In this document: piece by piece, positions 1-11,585 of the stretch
How positions within the stretch are numbered: the stretch's first letter is position 1
Layout: each line of letters opens with the position of its first letter
Source: Rosa chinensis
Lineage: Eukaryota; Streptophyta; Magnoliopsida; Rosales; Rosaceae
Direction of reading: 5' to 3'
NCBI RefSeq assembly: GCF_002994745.2
Contig: NC_037093.1
Location: forward strand, 45,178,384-45,242,383
Length of the DNA: 64,000 nucleotides
Program-made: the position numbers and the translations under genes
Notes under the pieces: model-generated
What the model was told of the DNA's origin: nothing
What the model saw: only the letters and a program-made list of their open reading frames with translations
Database searches by the model: none

Positions 1-2111
1 TTTCAAAAAATATCCCATGAATAATACAATACAATGCCAAAAACCTCAGTTCTCTTTTTTGACAAATTTCTCCTTTTATAGCCTAGTAGTTGGATTGCCT
101 TGATCGCTTGGCATGAGGTTTGGATACATGATTCTTTTGGTTTATGTGCAGAATAACCTAGGAACTGACTAAAGATTGTGAAGAAGGTGAATTCACCTGC
201 TGAGAAATATGTGGATTGAAGGTAAAATGTACTGAAAATGAACTCCTTTGTAGTTAACAATGATCTAATATGGCCACCAGTAATTTGAGAGAGGAAAAAA
301 AAAAAACTCTGTTCTGTTTTCAAGTGACACTGGATATCATTGCATGTCCACAGTATTATGATCCTTTTGGATTTTCTACGAGTACAGAGTTTATGATTTT
401 TGACGTAGACGTCGTAGTTTCCAGATACTTGGAAAATGATGTTAGGAAGAGATCGTGCATATTGATCCCTATGGTCCTATTTGTTGTACAATGGCTAGCA
501 CCACTGATAAACCCAAATAAATGTAGGGCTAGGTTTATGTCTGTTTTCAGAGGAATTTGTATGGATAGCAGTTAATACTTGTGCATACAGAGGAAGTAAT
601 GGTAGGTATATGGCACGGTCATTATTCCTGCTGGTTATATTTTTGGCATGACTGGTGTTTTTCATGTTCATATTGTCAACTTCTCGTGGTGTTCTTTCTT
701 CTGAGTTTTAGGTTATAATAAACGGAAGTTTGTCAGTTCTCATCCCTGCGCCATACACCAATATGTCAACTTTAGAAGTGAGGTTTGTTAAAACTAGTGC
801 TGAGTCTGTAATTAGCAAAACTATTTTGGTCATTGTCCAGTTTTACTAGACCCCTCCATTATAGAGAGAAGCCTCCCTAGATGTGTCAGAAAGAAAGGAA
901 GAGAAAGTAATTGTTTTTATGAAGAAGGAAAATGTGATCAGCCTGAAAAAAAAATTAGAATCGGTGGACTAAGGCAAGACTATGAAGCTTAGTTATGTGA
1001 CTTTTTACTCGCTCAGTAATTCATTTTCAGTGATTTAGCTAATCTGGACCTGACAATTCGTCCAGATATAGCTGTCACCTAAGCTTAAATCTTCCAGATC
1101 TTTTGGACACCACGTGTTATGTTAAGATGTCATCTTGTAGTGATTAGATCATGGGTAATGCACCGTTCTGAGGATTGTAGCCTTTCCCTATACATTCCAT
1201 CTCACATATGTATGTCAAGTGGATTAGAGCATTTTGGTATACGAGGCATTTATTGTATCCAGTAGTTTCAAGTCTACCCATCTGTGGCCATTTCTTTGAT
1301 GGCGGTTTCAATCTTCAATTGGAGTTTCCCATATTGTACCTTGCCACCTTGGAACATTGCCTGCTCATTCCAAACATGGATATGACTGTAGGTTGGTAGT
1401 TGAAGCAGTAATAATATTTGGTCTGTACAAAATAGTAGTGCGACTAATGTAATTTTTCTAGCCTATTGGCTAGGGATGGAGGTTGTGTAGTATTCTGTGA
1501 CCCTGAAATGCTTCAAATTGAAATTAAGGCTATTCATTTCCCTGCCTTTTTGGCATTGTTGGCTGATGCTTTGAACCCTATGCCTCATCATGGATACTGA
1601 GCTCAATTTGCTGCTTATTTTTTCAATGATAATGTCTGCAGTCATTATATTTTAATTTCAGTATCCTCACCAAAAGTACTGGTAATATGTTGGAGTGAGG
1701 CAAGCTTTTAGAATCCTAACCCCTTACTATATTCTAAACAACCCTCTTGGTTGGCTTTTTCAGTCGGATATTATACCTCTATTCAGCAACATGTTCGAGT
1801 CTCCTTTCTATTTAGCATGATAAGCTAAAAGTTTCTGTCATTTTAGCATGATAAGCTAAAAGATCTCGGTTCTGGCGTCAGAGCCGAAGGGACAACAGTA
1901 TATATTTTGACCCCAAACGTTCATTGCAAATAACTTGGTCCAGGTGTCCCTGTCAGTTTATGTTGTTAACCAAGTATCCAAATTTCTTCATGGAGAGTAT
2001 TATTGGCTAATCCCAGTGATTCGCCTACAGATGATAGGCCAAGAAAGCTCCTGCAAATGTTGTTGATTAAAGTTTCCCTCAATTTTAAGAATGGTAATCA
2101 TCATGTCACTA
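1..2111. other. unassigned AT-rich sequence, no gene recognised
   Basis: I see no coding region with recognisable similarity here. Open frames are short (about 100 codons or fewer) and lack family motifs. A 21-bp hairpin-forming sequence is repeated near 1811 and 1842. The stretch could be intron or 3' flank of a gene lying outside the window, but nothing in the sequence proves that. Confidence 0.5.
1811..1862. repeat. direct repeat of a 21-bp hairpin motif
   Basis: The 21-bp string TTTAGCATGATAAGCTAAAAG occurs at 1811-1831 and again at 1842-1862. Each copy contains the inverted arms TTTAGC and GCTAAA around a 7-nt loop, so each could form a small stem-loop. Function is unknown. Confidence 0.6.
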
Positions 2112-2114
2112 TAA

Positions 2115-2843
2115 GGGCCTGAGGATTTGGGAGTGTGGATTTGGATTTGGATTTGGACTCCTATATATGGATTTCAAATCATCTTGCTGAGATCTACACC
2201 CTAATTTAAAAATTTCAAATTACTAGTACAGGGTAGTTTCCGACTCCATCTTATATGAAAAAAAAAAAAAAAAACACTCACCATTGTCTCCGATGACCGT
2301 CTATGCTTCCGTCCTCACTGGCAAGCATCCATGCTCAGATCCATTGCCAACGTTGTGTCCTCTGTGCTTCACTCCGACCTCCCACCTTTCAGTTTGCTAC
2401 CCTTTCCGACAACATCACAAACCCTCTGTGTCTGATCAACCCAAAGTCGGACCCAAGCCTCGACGACCCCGACCTGGAGCCGAAGTTAAGTCGATCGTGA
2501 AAGGTGGAGGCTTGTGAGGCTTGTGAGGCCGAGCTCAACTGCCGCCTTGAGGAGATGAAATGCCTCGTTTTGGTCCTGGAGTCCTCAAAACCTACCTCCC
2601 GCGGTGATTCTGGGAGTAACAAGAAAAAAGAAAAAAAGAAAAGAAAAAAAAGCCTCTGTGTTGTTGTTGTTTTCTCATAACCCTATGATCTGGGTACTTT
2701 CTTCCCATGAAATCCTTAAACTAAAAATTATAATCCAAACAACAACATTAGAAATCAGTAAATTCAAAATCTTGGAGATTTTAAAGCTAAAGTTTTAAAT
2801 CTAAATCCAAAGTCAAATTCAAATTCAGTATCCAAATGGGGCC
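2115..2843. mobile_element. PIF/Harbinger-type non-autonomous DNA transposon
   Basis: The ends are imperfect inverted repeats: GGGCCTGAGGATTTGG on the left and, read inward from the right, GGCCCCATTTGG. The element is flanked by TAA at 2112-2114 and TAA at 2844-2846, the three-base duplication typical of PIF/Harbinger. AT-rich subterminal repeats of a TTTGGA-like unit occur at both ends. The middle (about 2280-2620) is GC-richer and has open frames on both strands without recognisable domains, so it might be captured sequence. No transposase is visible. Confidence 0.6.
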
Positions 2844-2855
2844 TAAGTGAATAGT

Positions 2856-3360
2856 TTCTATCAGAAGTTTTTATTTTCGAAAAGTTGAAAGTAAAATTAC
2901 AACCTAGAACCTCTAAGGCAACCTATAGCTAAAGAATAAAAAAGAAAGGCATGTCCAGCCGCAAGAGGAAGAGAATTAGACCAAGCTTGAGGTTGAGAAT
3001 GATGTCCCATTTTGGCTAGTGAATCTGCTAAGAAGTTAGCTTCTCGGTGAATATGACGAATAGACCGGATGTGAAGATGACGGCCGGGCAAGGAATTGAA
3101 CTTCATATCACGAACAACAGCTCTAAACGCCAGGGAGGAGAAATTCGGCCAGTCAACGAATCGACAAGGACTTTAGAATCACCTTCAATATCCAAAGAAT
3201 GAAAGCCATGAAGCAATGCATCAAGTGAACCAGGGATAGACCCTCTGCAACGAGGATGTCTACGGAGGGAAGGGAAGTAGAAGCTGCGCGCTAGCACCGG
3301 GTTATTACCATCAGCATTTCTAAAAACAAAGCATCCTGCTTCTAACTTCTATCAGAAGTT
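2856..3360 (-). mobile_element. 5'-truncated LINE remnant (RNase H end) with 14-bp target duplication
   Basis: Two overlapping minus-strand frames (3103-3297 and 2897-3106) together look like the C-terminal RNase H (RVT_3) domain of a plant LINE. The motifs EGDSKVLVDSL and HIHREANFLADSLAKMG are typical of this domain. The change of frame near 3105 shows at least one indel, so it is not functional. The 14-bp sequence TTCTATCAGAAGTT flanks the segment at 2856-2869 and 3347-3360 and is read as the target-site duplication. A clear poly-A tail is not visible. Confidence 0.7.
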
Positions 3361-4704
3361 CTTATAATACCATTTTTATCAAGGGCAGCGTAGTAATAAG
3401 TAGAATGAGTAAAAAAGGAATTAATCAAAATATCTTATTGCTCTTCCAGTACTCTCTCTTCATCCGTATCAATTAAAAATGAATGGAAGTGCTCTCCTCC
3501 TCTCTCTCGTCTTGCGGTAGCAAACCCTAGGGCTCCCTGGTTGAGTCCTTTGGTGACAATAGTCCTATTCCTTGTCAAACTTTTGGGGCGCTCGCTAGGG
3601 TTTGTGGATCGATCCCTTGAGGATAAGCCGTATTCTTGTTCGAACTTTTGGTTGTTGCACCAAGACCTTCTTGTGTTGGCGATTGAGTCCTTCTGACATT
3701 CTTTCTACTGCTCGGAGGATCCAATCTGGATGTGGGATCCTAGATCTGAATTTGGGAAGCTGTGAGCAAATTGAAGAAAGCTGGAAGTCTGGAGGAAAAG
3801 TCCCCCCCCCGTTTTACTGTATATATAACTAGAAAGGGAAATAAAAAGATTAGATATCTATATGCATGTTACTTGCAAGTTGCGATCAGATTGTATAGGT
3901 CTGAAGAAGAAGTTGAGAAATGAGAAGAAGAGTAGCAAAACGAAGAGAAAGGGTTTCAATACAGATTATTGAATCAATGAATAGCGGTGCTTACCTTGCT
4001 TTAATTCCAGATTATATAGGCAGTGCCGCAGTGTTGCCTCTCCTAATTAGCTAATCCAGCTTACAATTGGCTAACTCTTAACAGGCTCCCGTGAAGTTTT
4101 CCAACAGCTTTCAAGCTGAGATGGGAATGTTGACTTTGTCAACCTTGTGCTCTTCTTCTGTCTTACGCAAGTGTAGGGACGGTACGGCAGAAACAGAAAT
4201 TTCATGGCAACACAACGCTGCTCCATAAATTTCATCGTCATTTTAATTCGATATCACTGGAAACAACTGAGTTATCATGGTGAGTATATCCTGTTGTTGA
4301 TTATTTAGTTAGCGGATAGACTTGTTCTGCCTTCTTCAGAAGAGTGATGTGTTTTTATGCTTTAGAAATTAGAATTATGCTACAAATTAATAAGAAAAAC
4401 TACCTAATCACATAGTAATTAAACTTCCCAATGGAAATGGCGAAGAAATCACGTCTAACCATATTGATGACAAAGCACCTCAACTTTTCCTAATGGTAAT
4501 TAATGGGTGAACTCTTTGCAGAAAAATTCGTATTCATAAAAAAGTTGCATCTCTAACCATTAGGAAAAAGGAAAAACATCCAAGTCACCATTCCGGTAAA
4601 CTCTTACATGGTCAGTAAGGACTGAAGAATTGCGTGCAGTAGAACTTTCTACCTACTTATCTGCAATTAGAGATCCAAGGTAGCTTGTGTCTTTCCCATA
4701 CCTG
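3361..4704. other. unassigned sequence with possible copia LTR remnant
   Basis: No gene is recognised. Sequence at about 3890-4082 ends in CTCTTAACA followed by a pyrimidine-rich stretch and contains TTATATAGG, which resembles a minus-oriented copia LTR with adjacent polypurine tract. I could not find a paired LTR or a target duplication, so this remains a guess. The part at 3480-3760 is GC-richer, with no assignable domain. Confidence 0.3.
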
Positions 4705-4794
4705 CATGTTGATAAAGTAATCTGGGGTTCACATCCAAAATCAATTGGCAATGGATGGAGTGGCCCAAACCCTTATAAATCCATAGGCAAGGTC

Positions 4795-5074
4795 CCATTT
4801 TTCCTATGTGGGATGTATATATTTTCAACACGCCCCGCACGTGTGGCGAATTTTCAAGCCATATACGTGAACAACTTTGGGTGACGTGGAGCCCGTGTGG
4901 CCGTTAGACATGCACACGTGGGTAACCCGCTCTGCCATTTTTCCTATGTGGGATGTATATATTTTCAACACGCCCCGCACGTGTGGTGAATTTTCAAGCC
5001 ATATACGTGAACAACTTTGGGTGATGTGGAGCCCGTGTGGCCGTTAGACATGCACACGTGGGTAACCCGCTCTG
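4795..5074 (-). repeat. 140-bp tandem duplication inside the TRIM
   Basis: Positions 4795-4934 and 4935-5074 are consecutive near-identical copies. Each contains the last 36 bp of the plus-strand LTR plus nearly all the interior, so the duplicate begins inside an LTR and stops in the middle of the primer binding site. The two differences I see are both C/T changes at CpG. Confidence 0.85.
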
Positions 5075-5080
5075 ATACCA
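5069..5080 (-). promoter_or_regulatory. TRIM primer binding site (initiator Met-tRNA)
   Basis: Minus strand reads TGGTATCAGAGC directly after the LTR end, matching the 3' end complement of initiator methionine tRNA that primes most copia-type and TRIM elements. Confidence 0.85.
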
Positions 5081-6113
5081 TGATAAAGTAATCTGGGGTT
5101 CACATCCAAAACCAATTGGCAATGGATGGAGTGGCTCAAACCCTTATAAACCCATAGGCAAGGTCCCATTTTTCCTATGTGGGATGTATATATTCTCAAC
5201 ACATGTAACATTGGAATCGTAAGAACTTAATGTCAATGAATTCTACCTACCATATTACCAAGCCAATACCCATATAGCCGTAGGAGATAACAAGATCGAC
5301 TAGATAGAACTAGATGAGTACATCAATTACCTAAGTTAACAAAAACAACAAAATCCTATAATTTCATTCCTGTTATGTGGCCAACAATAAGATTCCCAAA
5401 TGGTCAAATCAACATACAGTACCTTTTTTAGTCGTGGAGGAGCAAGCTCACTTAACCATGGATAGTTGATTCTAGTCGTGTTGCAGATAAACCTTTTGTC
5501 ATTAGTTTCAACTAGTTCATTGAAAACTATGCACTCTGGTTTTTTCTGGGACAGCACAGAAGATGGGTGAATCTGAACAACGAGTTCATTTGCCAGATCA
5601 GATGTTAAAACCCTGTCATTTTGGTGGGTAACTGTGAGAGGACTTGTGTGACAAAAGGAGAAAACTTAATAAATGTGGAACCTCATAAGCAATAGTCCAG
5701 AATCTAAGCAAAAAGTAAAGGTAAGTTCAAGACCTGTATTCTCCATCAGGTTGCTTTAAAGCTACTCTGAGGAAGAAAGAAGCAGCAAGACATCTACGAA
5801 ACTGAAGCATGTTGTCCCCACAAGATGCAACACAGAGGCCCATTTTTGTTCAACACTTTCTAGAATTTGGCTGAAAAAGAAAGAAGAAAAAGAAAAACAA
5901 CAGATATCAAATGTAACTGAGATAATTCTGTATGGAACTATGGACATACAGATCTTCCTAACGGCGGCAGCAACAAATCTTATGTGAGATTAGCAGAAAC
6001 ATGTCTATGACCCAAGGAAGATAATAGCCAACCTATGAATCTCACGAGCACGCCTCAGGGAGCAACTATCAATGAAATATTCCTTGCACCATTTCTGGAA
6101 ATTTTGTTCATGG

Positions 6114-6926
6114 TGTTTGGCTCCAAAACCAGTTGGCGTGCAAACTGTCTCTTTTGAGCGTGTGCGCAGGCATGCCAGCACCGTGGGGTGCAGTCGTCGG
6201 GGGAGTCCCTTGACCTGACTTCTTCTTCAAGCGTTTGTGGAAGAGGAGAGCACCAACCTCGCCACAAGGTTCTTCTCTAGCCTTTCGAGAAAGAACTTCT
6301 TGCCTTACGGATAAGGACTTTGGATGTGATCTCTTCGCGTCACCGAATCGATATTCAACGTTGTGGGCTGAGCAAAGCAATCACTGGGAAGTTTGGAGAA
6401 AGCACGGGTTTTGCTAAAGCGGGACCTTAGCTTCGCTGGGTTGCGAGGGCGTTACCCTTGCTTCGCTGGTTGTATCGGTGGCAGTAGTACTGGCAGTCGG
6501 CTCGAGAGGAGACTAGGACTGGAAGCACGGTCGCCGGGTTGGTCTGGTGATGCTGACAGTCGGCTCTTGGAGAGACTAGGACTGGCGCGCGGTCACCGGG
6601 TTTCAACGAGGTTGAAGGTTTGCTCCGGGAGGCTTTGTAATCGCTGGGATTGATTGATTGTCGAGGGAGAGGTCCTTCTTCTGTCCTTGAAACCTAGTAT
6701 TTATAACTAGGGTTTCGACTGTTCCTTGCCATAGAAAGATTATTGATTGAAGTTTCCTATTCAATCTCTGCTACTTGACTCCAATAAGGTTTCGTTTTCC
6801 TTATGGATTACGGAATGGGCGAAGCTGTAACCCAAACCCAAGCAGGCTTATTTTTGGGCCGCAGGTATCGGCCCGCTATGCTAAATCCACTAAAGGATCT
6901 TGCCAAAATACTTTTGGGCTCAAACA
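6114..6926. mobile_element. solo LTR (813 bp) in a helicase intron
   Basis: The segment starts TGTTTGGCTCC and ends GGGCTCAAACA, giving TG...CA termini with short inverted ends. It is flanked by the perfect 5-bp duplication CATGG at 6109-6113 and 6927-6931. It contains a TATA-like TATTTATAAC near 6700 and no pol motifs, as expected when recombination between two LTRs leaves one behind. It sits between the exons at 6957-7047 and 6033-6094, only about 15-30 bp from each. The family is not identified. Confidence 0.82.
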
Positions 6927-8172
6927 CATGGTTCCCTGTGCTAAGACCTGATCTACTCTTGAGAAACTAATTAGATGCTCGATATAGATTAATCAAAGTA
7001 AGATGATCTCCCTCTTGACTTTCAAAGCGTTTCCTTGCAGTTCTCGCCTGCAACAAGATAATATAGATAGCACGCTCTGAATTAATATTTTGACAAATAT
7101 CTTACCGAGTTGCTTCCATTTCATTTTCCATCTATACAATCTATGACAAACTAACAGGAGAGGTATAGGTAAATATCATGCAGAAATTACCTCTTCTAAC
7201 TTCTCACGGGGAGTGAAAAACGTAGATTCTACTGAGAGCATTGCAACAGTTATCAACATCTCTTCCAGGCAGTTGAGTTCACTTGCTTTAATTAGAGCTT
7301 TTGAATAAATAGGGGGTAGGGGAAGGGCAGCCATTTGCCATCCAACTGGATCTGACAGTTTACGGTCATCTGCCAAAGCACCTAGCAGGGTCAATTGCTC
7401 CAGTAATTTTATAATAGATTCCCTATTCAGAGGTGTAATAGATCGCTGTGTGATAAACTTCTTTGAACTAAATTGCTTTCCACGAAATAAAACCTTTCCA
7501 ATATCTTACCCTGAAGGTTTTTCTATGAAGTTGAAACCAGTGATATCATGAACACCCAAAGCCTTATGTTGCAAAATGGCATTAGAGAGGTCACATCGCG
7601 TGATATCTGGCTTTGTCAAATCCTCAAGTTTCCAAAATTCATTCTCTGGGTAGAGACAGTAGCATTTCCCTGGTCTTTCTCTCCCTGCAAGCCAACTACA
7701 AAATGGAACTATTATCATACAGAAACTATTTGCTCTTAAGCATCAGTTCAAGTTCATAAAATGTACTGAAATATGACCAGCAATGCCTACCTCCTTTGTA
7801 GAGCCTATGCTTTCGAAATTGGAACAACAATCAAAGGTTCCAACCCTTTGTTTGGATTATAGAAGTGTGCTTTTACAACCCCAGTGTCTATAACATACTT
7901 GATTCCAGGTATTGTCACTGACGTCTCAGCAATATTGGTTGCCAAAACTACCTAGCTAACAGAAAAATGTAACAGCACTCAGACAGTATGAAGATGAAAA
8001 CGGAGAAGTTGATAAAAAGAACCATTAGAAACGCTCTGTAAGATATACAAACCAAAAATGTAGAGAACTAGTAGAATCTTAACTGAAGCAAATGAAAAGT
8101 ATTATGATTATGGTTTGCAAACAATCAAAAACAACTCAAAACATTTAGGGTCAAGTGACCTTATTGGGAGTA

Positions 8173-9793
8173 TGATGCAGGACAAGTAGCAAAAGAACTC
8201 CAATACTAGGGTTTATTTGCAGCAGTCTCAATTGTTAGAAAGAAAAGGGTTTTAGAATCAGAAACTTAAGAAGAAAAGGGATAAAACTACTAGCATCACA
8301 CCAGTAGGATTTCTAGGCATCACACCCAGAGAACTTAGGCATCACACCTAAGGTTAGGTTGCATCACACAAACCTGGAGAGAAGCAACAACTTTCAATTT
8401 TTATTAACTCAAATATGCCAATAAACGACTACAAAGGCCTCTATATATAGGGAGACTAAGATAATTCTAGAATAACTAGGAATATCCTTAAAGAATCCTA
8501 AAGAAATAATCCTAATAATTATAAGAATCCTAATAATAAAAGCCTAGATTTATTTGAACTACTTTCCAAATCTTGACTTAAAATATTATGCTTGTATTCT
8601 TCATCATTCTCCCCCTGTTGAAAGACTCGACTCCGGCGAGTTAAAGGTGTAGAATCCCAGCCCGAAACCACCTGGCTCAATCTGAAACCATTTGGACAGA
8701 AGAAGATGAAGAACTTTCAGCTTGGTTGCATCAGGTTCCTTGAGCGTCCTTCTCATGTATTTGTCCCTGTCAACTGCCCTCATAGGCTTGGAGACAACCT
8801 TTCCGCAAGGGTGCACATCGTGATCTGATAACCATGGTCTTCCAAGAAGGATATGTGTTGCCTTGTATGGCTGTGGGTGTGGCTGCTCTGGAAGTTTGAG
8901 GCAATCAACGGCAGAACTTGAGACAGCTGTTGCACTTGAAGCTTGAGTTGCAGGAGGTGCTAGATTGTGTTTAACAACAGAACAAAATGAATTATCTAAG
9001 TCTTCGTCTAGATCAGATTGCTCATAAGTTCTGTAGTCGAAGGTACTGTCATCCCCACCTCCCTTTTGGTGCTCCGTCTCTTCTTTGTCGCCATTGTTGG
9101 TGTCTTGGACTATAGTATCTTCTTTTTTATCTGCCTTCTTAGTTGTGAAAGCTTTCCCATGACCTTCTAGTTTGGTGAGCTGAGCGTCCATTGATTCAAT
9201 CCGAGTGTCCATCGATTCAAGTTGCTCAACAATCTTTAGTAACAAAACATCTCGCTGATAGTCAGTCAGACGACCCCTGAAATTTTTCCCTGATCGTGTA
9301 GCCATTGGAGCAAACTGGTTTGTTTACAGACGGCGCCAAAATGATGCAGGACAAGTAGCAAAAGAACTCCAATACTAGGGTTTATTTGCAGCAGTCTCAA
9401 TTGTTAGAAAGAAAAGGGTTTTAGAATCAGAAACTTAAGAAGAAAAGGGATAAAACTACTAGCATCACACCAGTAGGGTTCCTAGGCATCACACCTAGAG
9501 AACTTTGGCATCACACCTAAGGTTAGGTTGCATCACACAAACCTGGAGAGAAGCAACAGCTTTCAATTTTTACTAACTCAAATCTGCCAATAAACAACTA
9601 CAAAAGCCTCTATATATAGGGAGGCTAAGATAATTCTAGAATAACTAGGAATATCCTTAAAGAATCCTAAAGAAATAATTCTAATAATTATAAGAATCCT
9701 AATAATTATAAGAATCCTAATAATAAAAGCCTAGATTTATTTGAATTACTTTCCAAATCTTGACTTAAAATATTCTGGTTGTATTTTTCATCA
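8173..9793 (-). mobile_element. compact non-autonomous LTR retrotransposon (1.6 kb)
   Basis: LTRs at 8173-8606 and 9342-9793 flank a 735-bp interior. The duplication GAGTA lies at 8168-8172 and 9794-9798. On the minus strand the right LTR is followed by TTTTGGCGCCGTCTG, a gypsy-type primer binding site. The left LTR is preceded by the polypurine tract AGGGGGAGAA. The LTRs are very similar; the right one is longer mainly through a duplicated AATTATAAGAATCCTAAT-like unit. The interior is almost entirely one open reading frame. It lies in the helicase intron between exons 9875-10078 and 7791-7951, so it entered after the gene existed and did not interrupt an exon. Confidence 0.9.
8604..9305 (-). 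CDS. 233-aa gag/pol-derived protein of the compact LTR element
   Basis: One uninterrupted frame starts 37 nt inside the 5' LTR and ends with a TGA that is also the first three bases of the 3' LTR. Its C-terminal codons run through the polypurine tract. Residues 1-50 are basic, then form a predicted helical, heptad-like stretch (repeated ESMD), as in the starts of gypsy gag proteins. Residues 50-110 are acidic and Lys/Asp/Gly-rich and look disordered. Around residue 152 is HILLGRPWL, typical of the segment after gypsy protease. There is no RT, RNase H or integrase. It looks like the two ends of a gypsy polyprotein fused by internal deletion with the frame kept open. Whether it is translated or helps packaging is unknown. 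Confidence 0.7.
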   Translation of the reverse strand: MATRSGKNFRGRLTDYQRDVLLLKIVEQLESMDTRIESMDAQLTKLEGHGKAFTTKKADKKEDTIVQDTNNGDKEETEHQKGGGDDSTFDYRTYEQSDLDEDLDNSFCSVVKHNLAPPATQASSATAVSSSAVDCLKLPEQPHPQPYKATHILLGRPWLSDHDVHPCGKVVSKPMRAVDRDKYMRRTLKEPDATKLKVLHLLLSKWFQIEPGGFGLGFYTFNSPESSLSTGGE

Positions 9794-11585
9794 GAGTAGC
9801 AATATACCTACTCTTGACAATTTATTATGCTAACAATCAGAATACATGTGAATGTTACCCTATTGCTAAATTACCTTACGAAACCCAGGACAGGCTGGTG
9901 CAAAAGCTCACGTTTGCTGTTCTGACGGAAGAGATGAAAATAAAGGTACCGCTACTAGTTTTTGACTATTCTCCGGTAACTGTTTAAGTTTTTCTTCTAT
10001 AAGTCTCTCTACGAATTCAATTTCGTCTTTACCAGTCAAGAAGACAAGTATGTCACCAGCTTCTTCCTCCAGGTGAATCTAATGATATAGATCATATATA
10101 AGAGTACACTATTTAGGCCTTTAATTAAGCAGATGATCTATTGATTACTTTGAAATTAGAAATGGTTTTATACTTCCAAAGTCAATTTAAGTTATAGAAA
10201 GAAAAGCTATTTGCCAACAATTACTTTGAGAACTGAATACCTGAAATATGGTAATGAACGAAGCATGTAAATAAGATGGTGGAAGATGATAAGTACAAAA
10301 TATAGCAACAGGAAACTGTCTCCCTTGGATGTGAATAGCTCTTGCACCACCAAAGTATTCGGAGAAAATTCGAGCATCTAAGCTGGCGGACATGATAATT
10401 AATTTCAATTCAACAGATTCTGACCTTGCATTTTGTACATTTTTCAGCACACCCAGCAATACATCAGTGTCAAGAGTTCTCTCATGAGCTTCATCCACAA
10501 TGATAGCTGAATACCTAGAGAGAGATAGATCTGATACCGCTTCCCTGAAAGTGCAATCCAACATTGTATCAATTCAGATCCCCCGAAAACACTCAAAGAA
10601 CACTAGTGAATTATGATAAAGATTATATAGGTACACATATTCAGCTTCCTACAACCATGTAACAAATAGTATATGAATTTGAAAAAAATCTACACATATT
10701 CCTACATAGATATTATCTCAGGAGAGTTCCATCTGTCATGTACTTGATCCTTGTTGAACTAGAGGTCACATTCTGAAATCTGATGGAATAACCAACCGTT
10801 TCACCCAATCTAACACCACATTCCTCAGCAACCTGCTTCGCGGCATTCACAGCCGCCACACAGCAAGGTTGAGTTACCCCAATGACTCTCCCATTTCCAC
10901 AAAATCCAGCATTGTACAAATACTGTGGTAGTTCTGAAAAACACCACAGGAAAACACCCTTAAATTGAAAGCTCTTCACTGAAGAAATAAACCTTGCATA
11001 TAAATAGATACAAAGACATAATACTGTAAATTAGTATGTTAATTAAATAGATATAAAAGAAACATACGCGTTGTTTTTCCGCTTCCAGTTTCGCCAACAA
11101 TAATCAGGGTATCATGTTTCCAAACCTCCTGGACGAGCCGGTTCTCAACTAATAATCAAAGAGCATAAAAATCACTTCTTTGATATAAAGATGAACAGAA
11201 TGTGACTTATGTCCCTAAACCCTAAAGTCCTAGTTAATACCTGTAGCGATTGGGAGAGACTTTCTGTGCAAAGCAAGCTTTTGCTTCCTAAAACAAATAT
11301 CACACGTTTAAGTTGCAATAATCCTTCTAGTTTCTGAGCGGCCAAACAGAGAGTAAAAAGATAAAGGTGCTTACTTGGCAACAAGGCATCTGATTCGTGA
11401 TTGTCTTCAGAGAAGTTGCGTTTAAGACTTTCGCTAGAGTTATTGGAAGCCATTGAAGCTGAGACAGATTGACGAAGTCTCTGATTGTCGGATAGCAAAG
11501 AACAAGAGAAGGGAGGGCTGGGGTTGCCAACGGCCGAGAGTGAAAAATAGGAGAAGGGTAGGTCAGTGTGGACCCTTTTGCACCT

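Larger units (their letters stand above)
4710..5201 (-). mobile_element. complete TRIM element (492 bp) with 5-bp TSD
   Basis: Two 121-bp direct repeats (4710-4830 and 5081-5201) begin TG and end CA. They flank a short non-coding interior. The duplication CATGT lies at 4705-4709 and 5202-5206. A primer binding site for initiator Met-tRNA (TGGTATCAGAGC on the minus strand, 5069-5080) abuts the right repeat, so the element reads on the minus strand. The opposite inner end is purine-rich on that strand (GTGCGGGGCG). The interior encodes nothing, as expected for a terminal-repeat retrotransposon in miniature that depends on enzymes from elsewhere. Confidence 0.9.
5423..11453 (-). pseudogene. DEAH-box RNA helicase pseudogene (DEAH10/DHX33-like)
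   Basis: About 13 exons can be followed on the minus strand: 11375-11453 (tentative), 11241-11287, 11068-11148, 10717-10933, 10241-10544, 9875-10078, 7791-7951, 7510-7695, 7191-7422, 6957-7047, 6033-6094, 5734-5870 and 5423-5612; the final exon was not found. Motifs seen include Walker A GETGSGKTT, the DEAH box in IIVDEAHERT, MSASLDA (motif III), FLTGKDEIEF and [12 protein letters not shown], followed by the HA2 and OB-fold regions. It would be an RNA helicase of the ribosome-biogenesis type. It is broken: in-frame stops at 9908-9910 (TGA), 7805-7807 (TAG) and 6967-6969 (TAG). The donor after MTDGTLLR reads AT instead of GT (10716-10715). There is a frameshift in the exon at 5734-5870, and exons 1 and 2 do not join in frame. 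Motif Ia TQPRR reads TQPCC, and motif VI QRSGRAGR reads QRSWLAGR. Two introns hold LTR elements. Loss of function is near certain; family assignment is strong. Confidence 0.88.

Noticed and set aside
4710..5201. Cassandra-type TRIM with 5S rRNA promoter in its LTR
   Set aside because: The LTR is only 121 bp and I could not see 5S internal promoter boxes in it.
8173..9793. A coding host gene inside the helicase intron
   Set aside because: The 233-codon frame lies between two LTRs with primer site, polypurine tract and a 5-bp TSD, so it belongs to a retroelement.
11172..11530. Alternative N-termini of the helicase (two longer frames upstream of the chosen ATG)
   Set aside because: Neither joins exon 2 in the helicase frame with the donor seen at 11374; they add no recognisable sequence.
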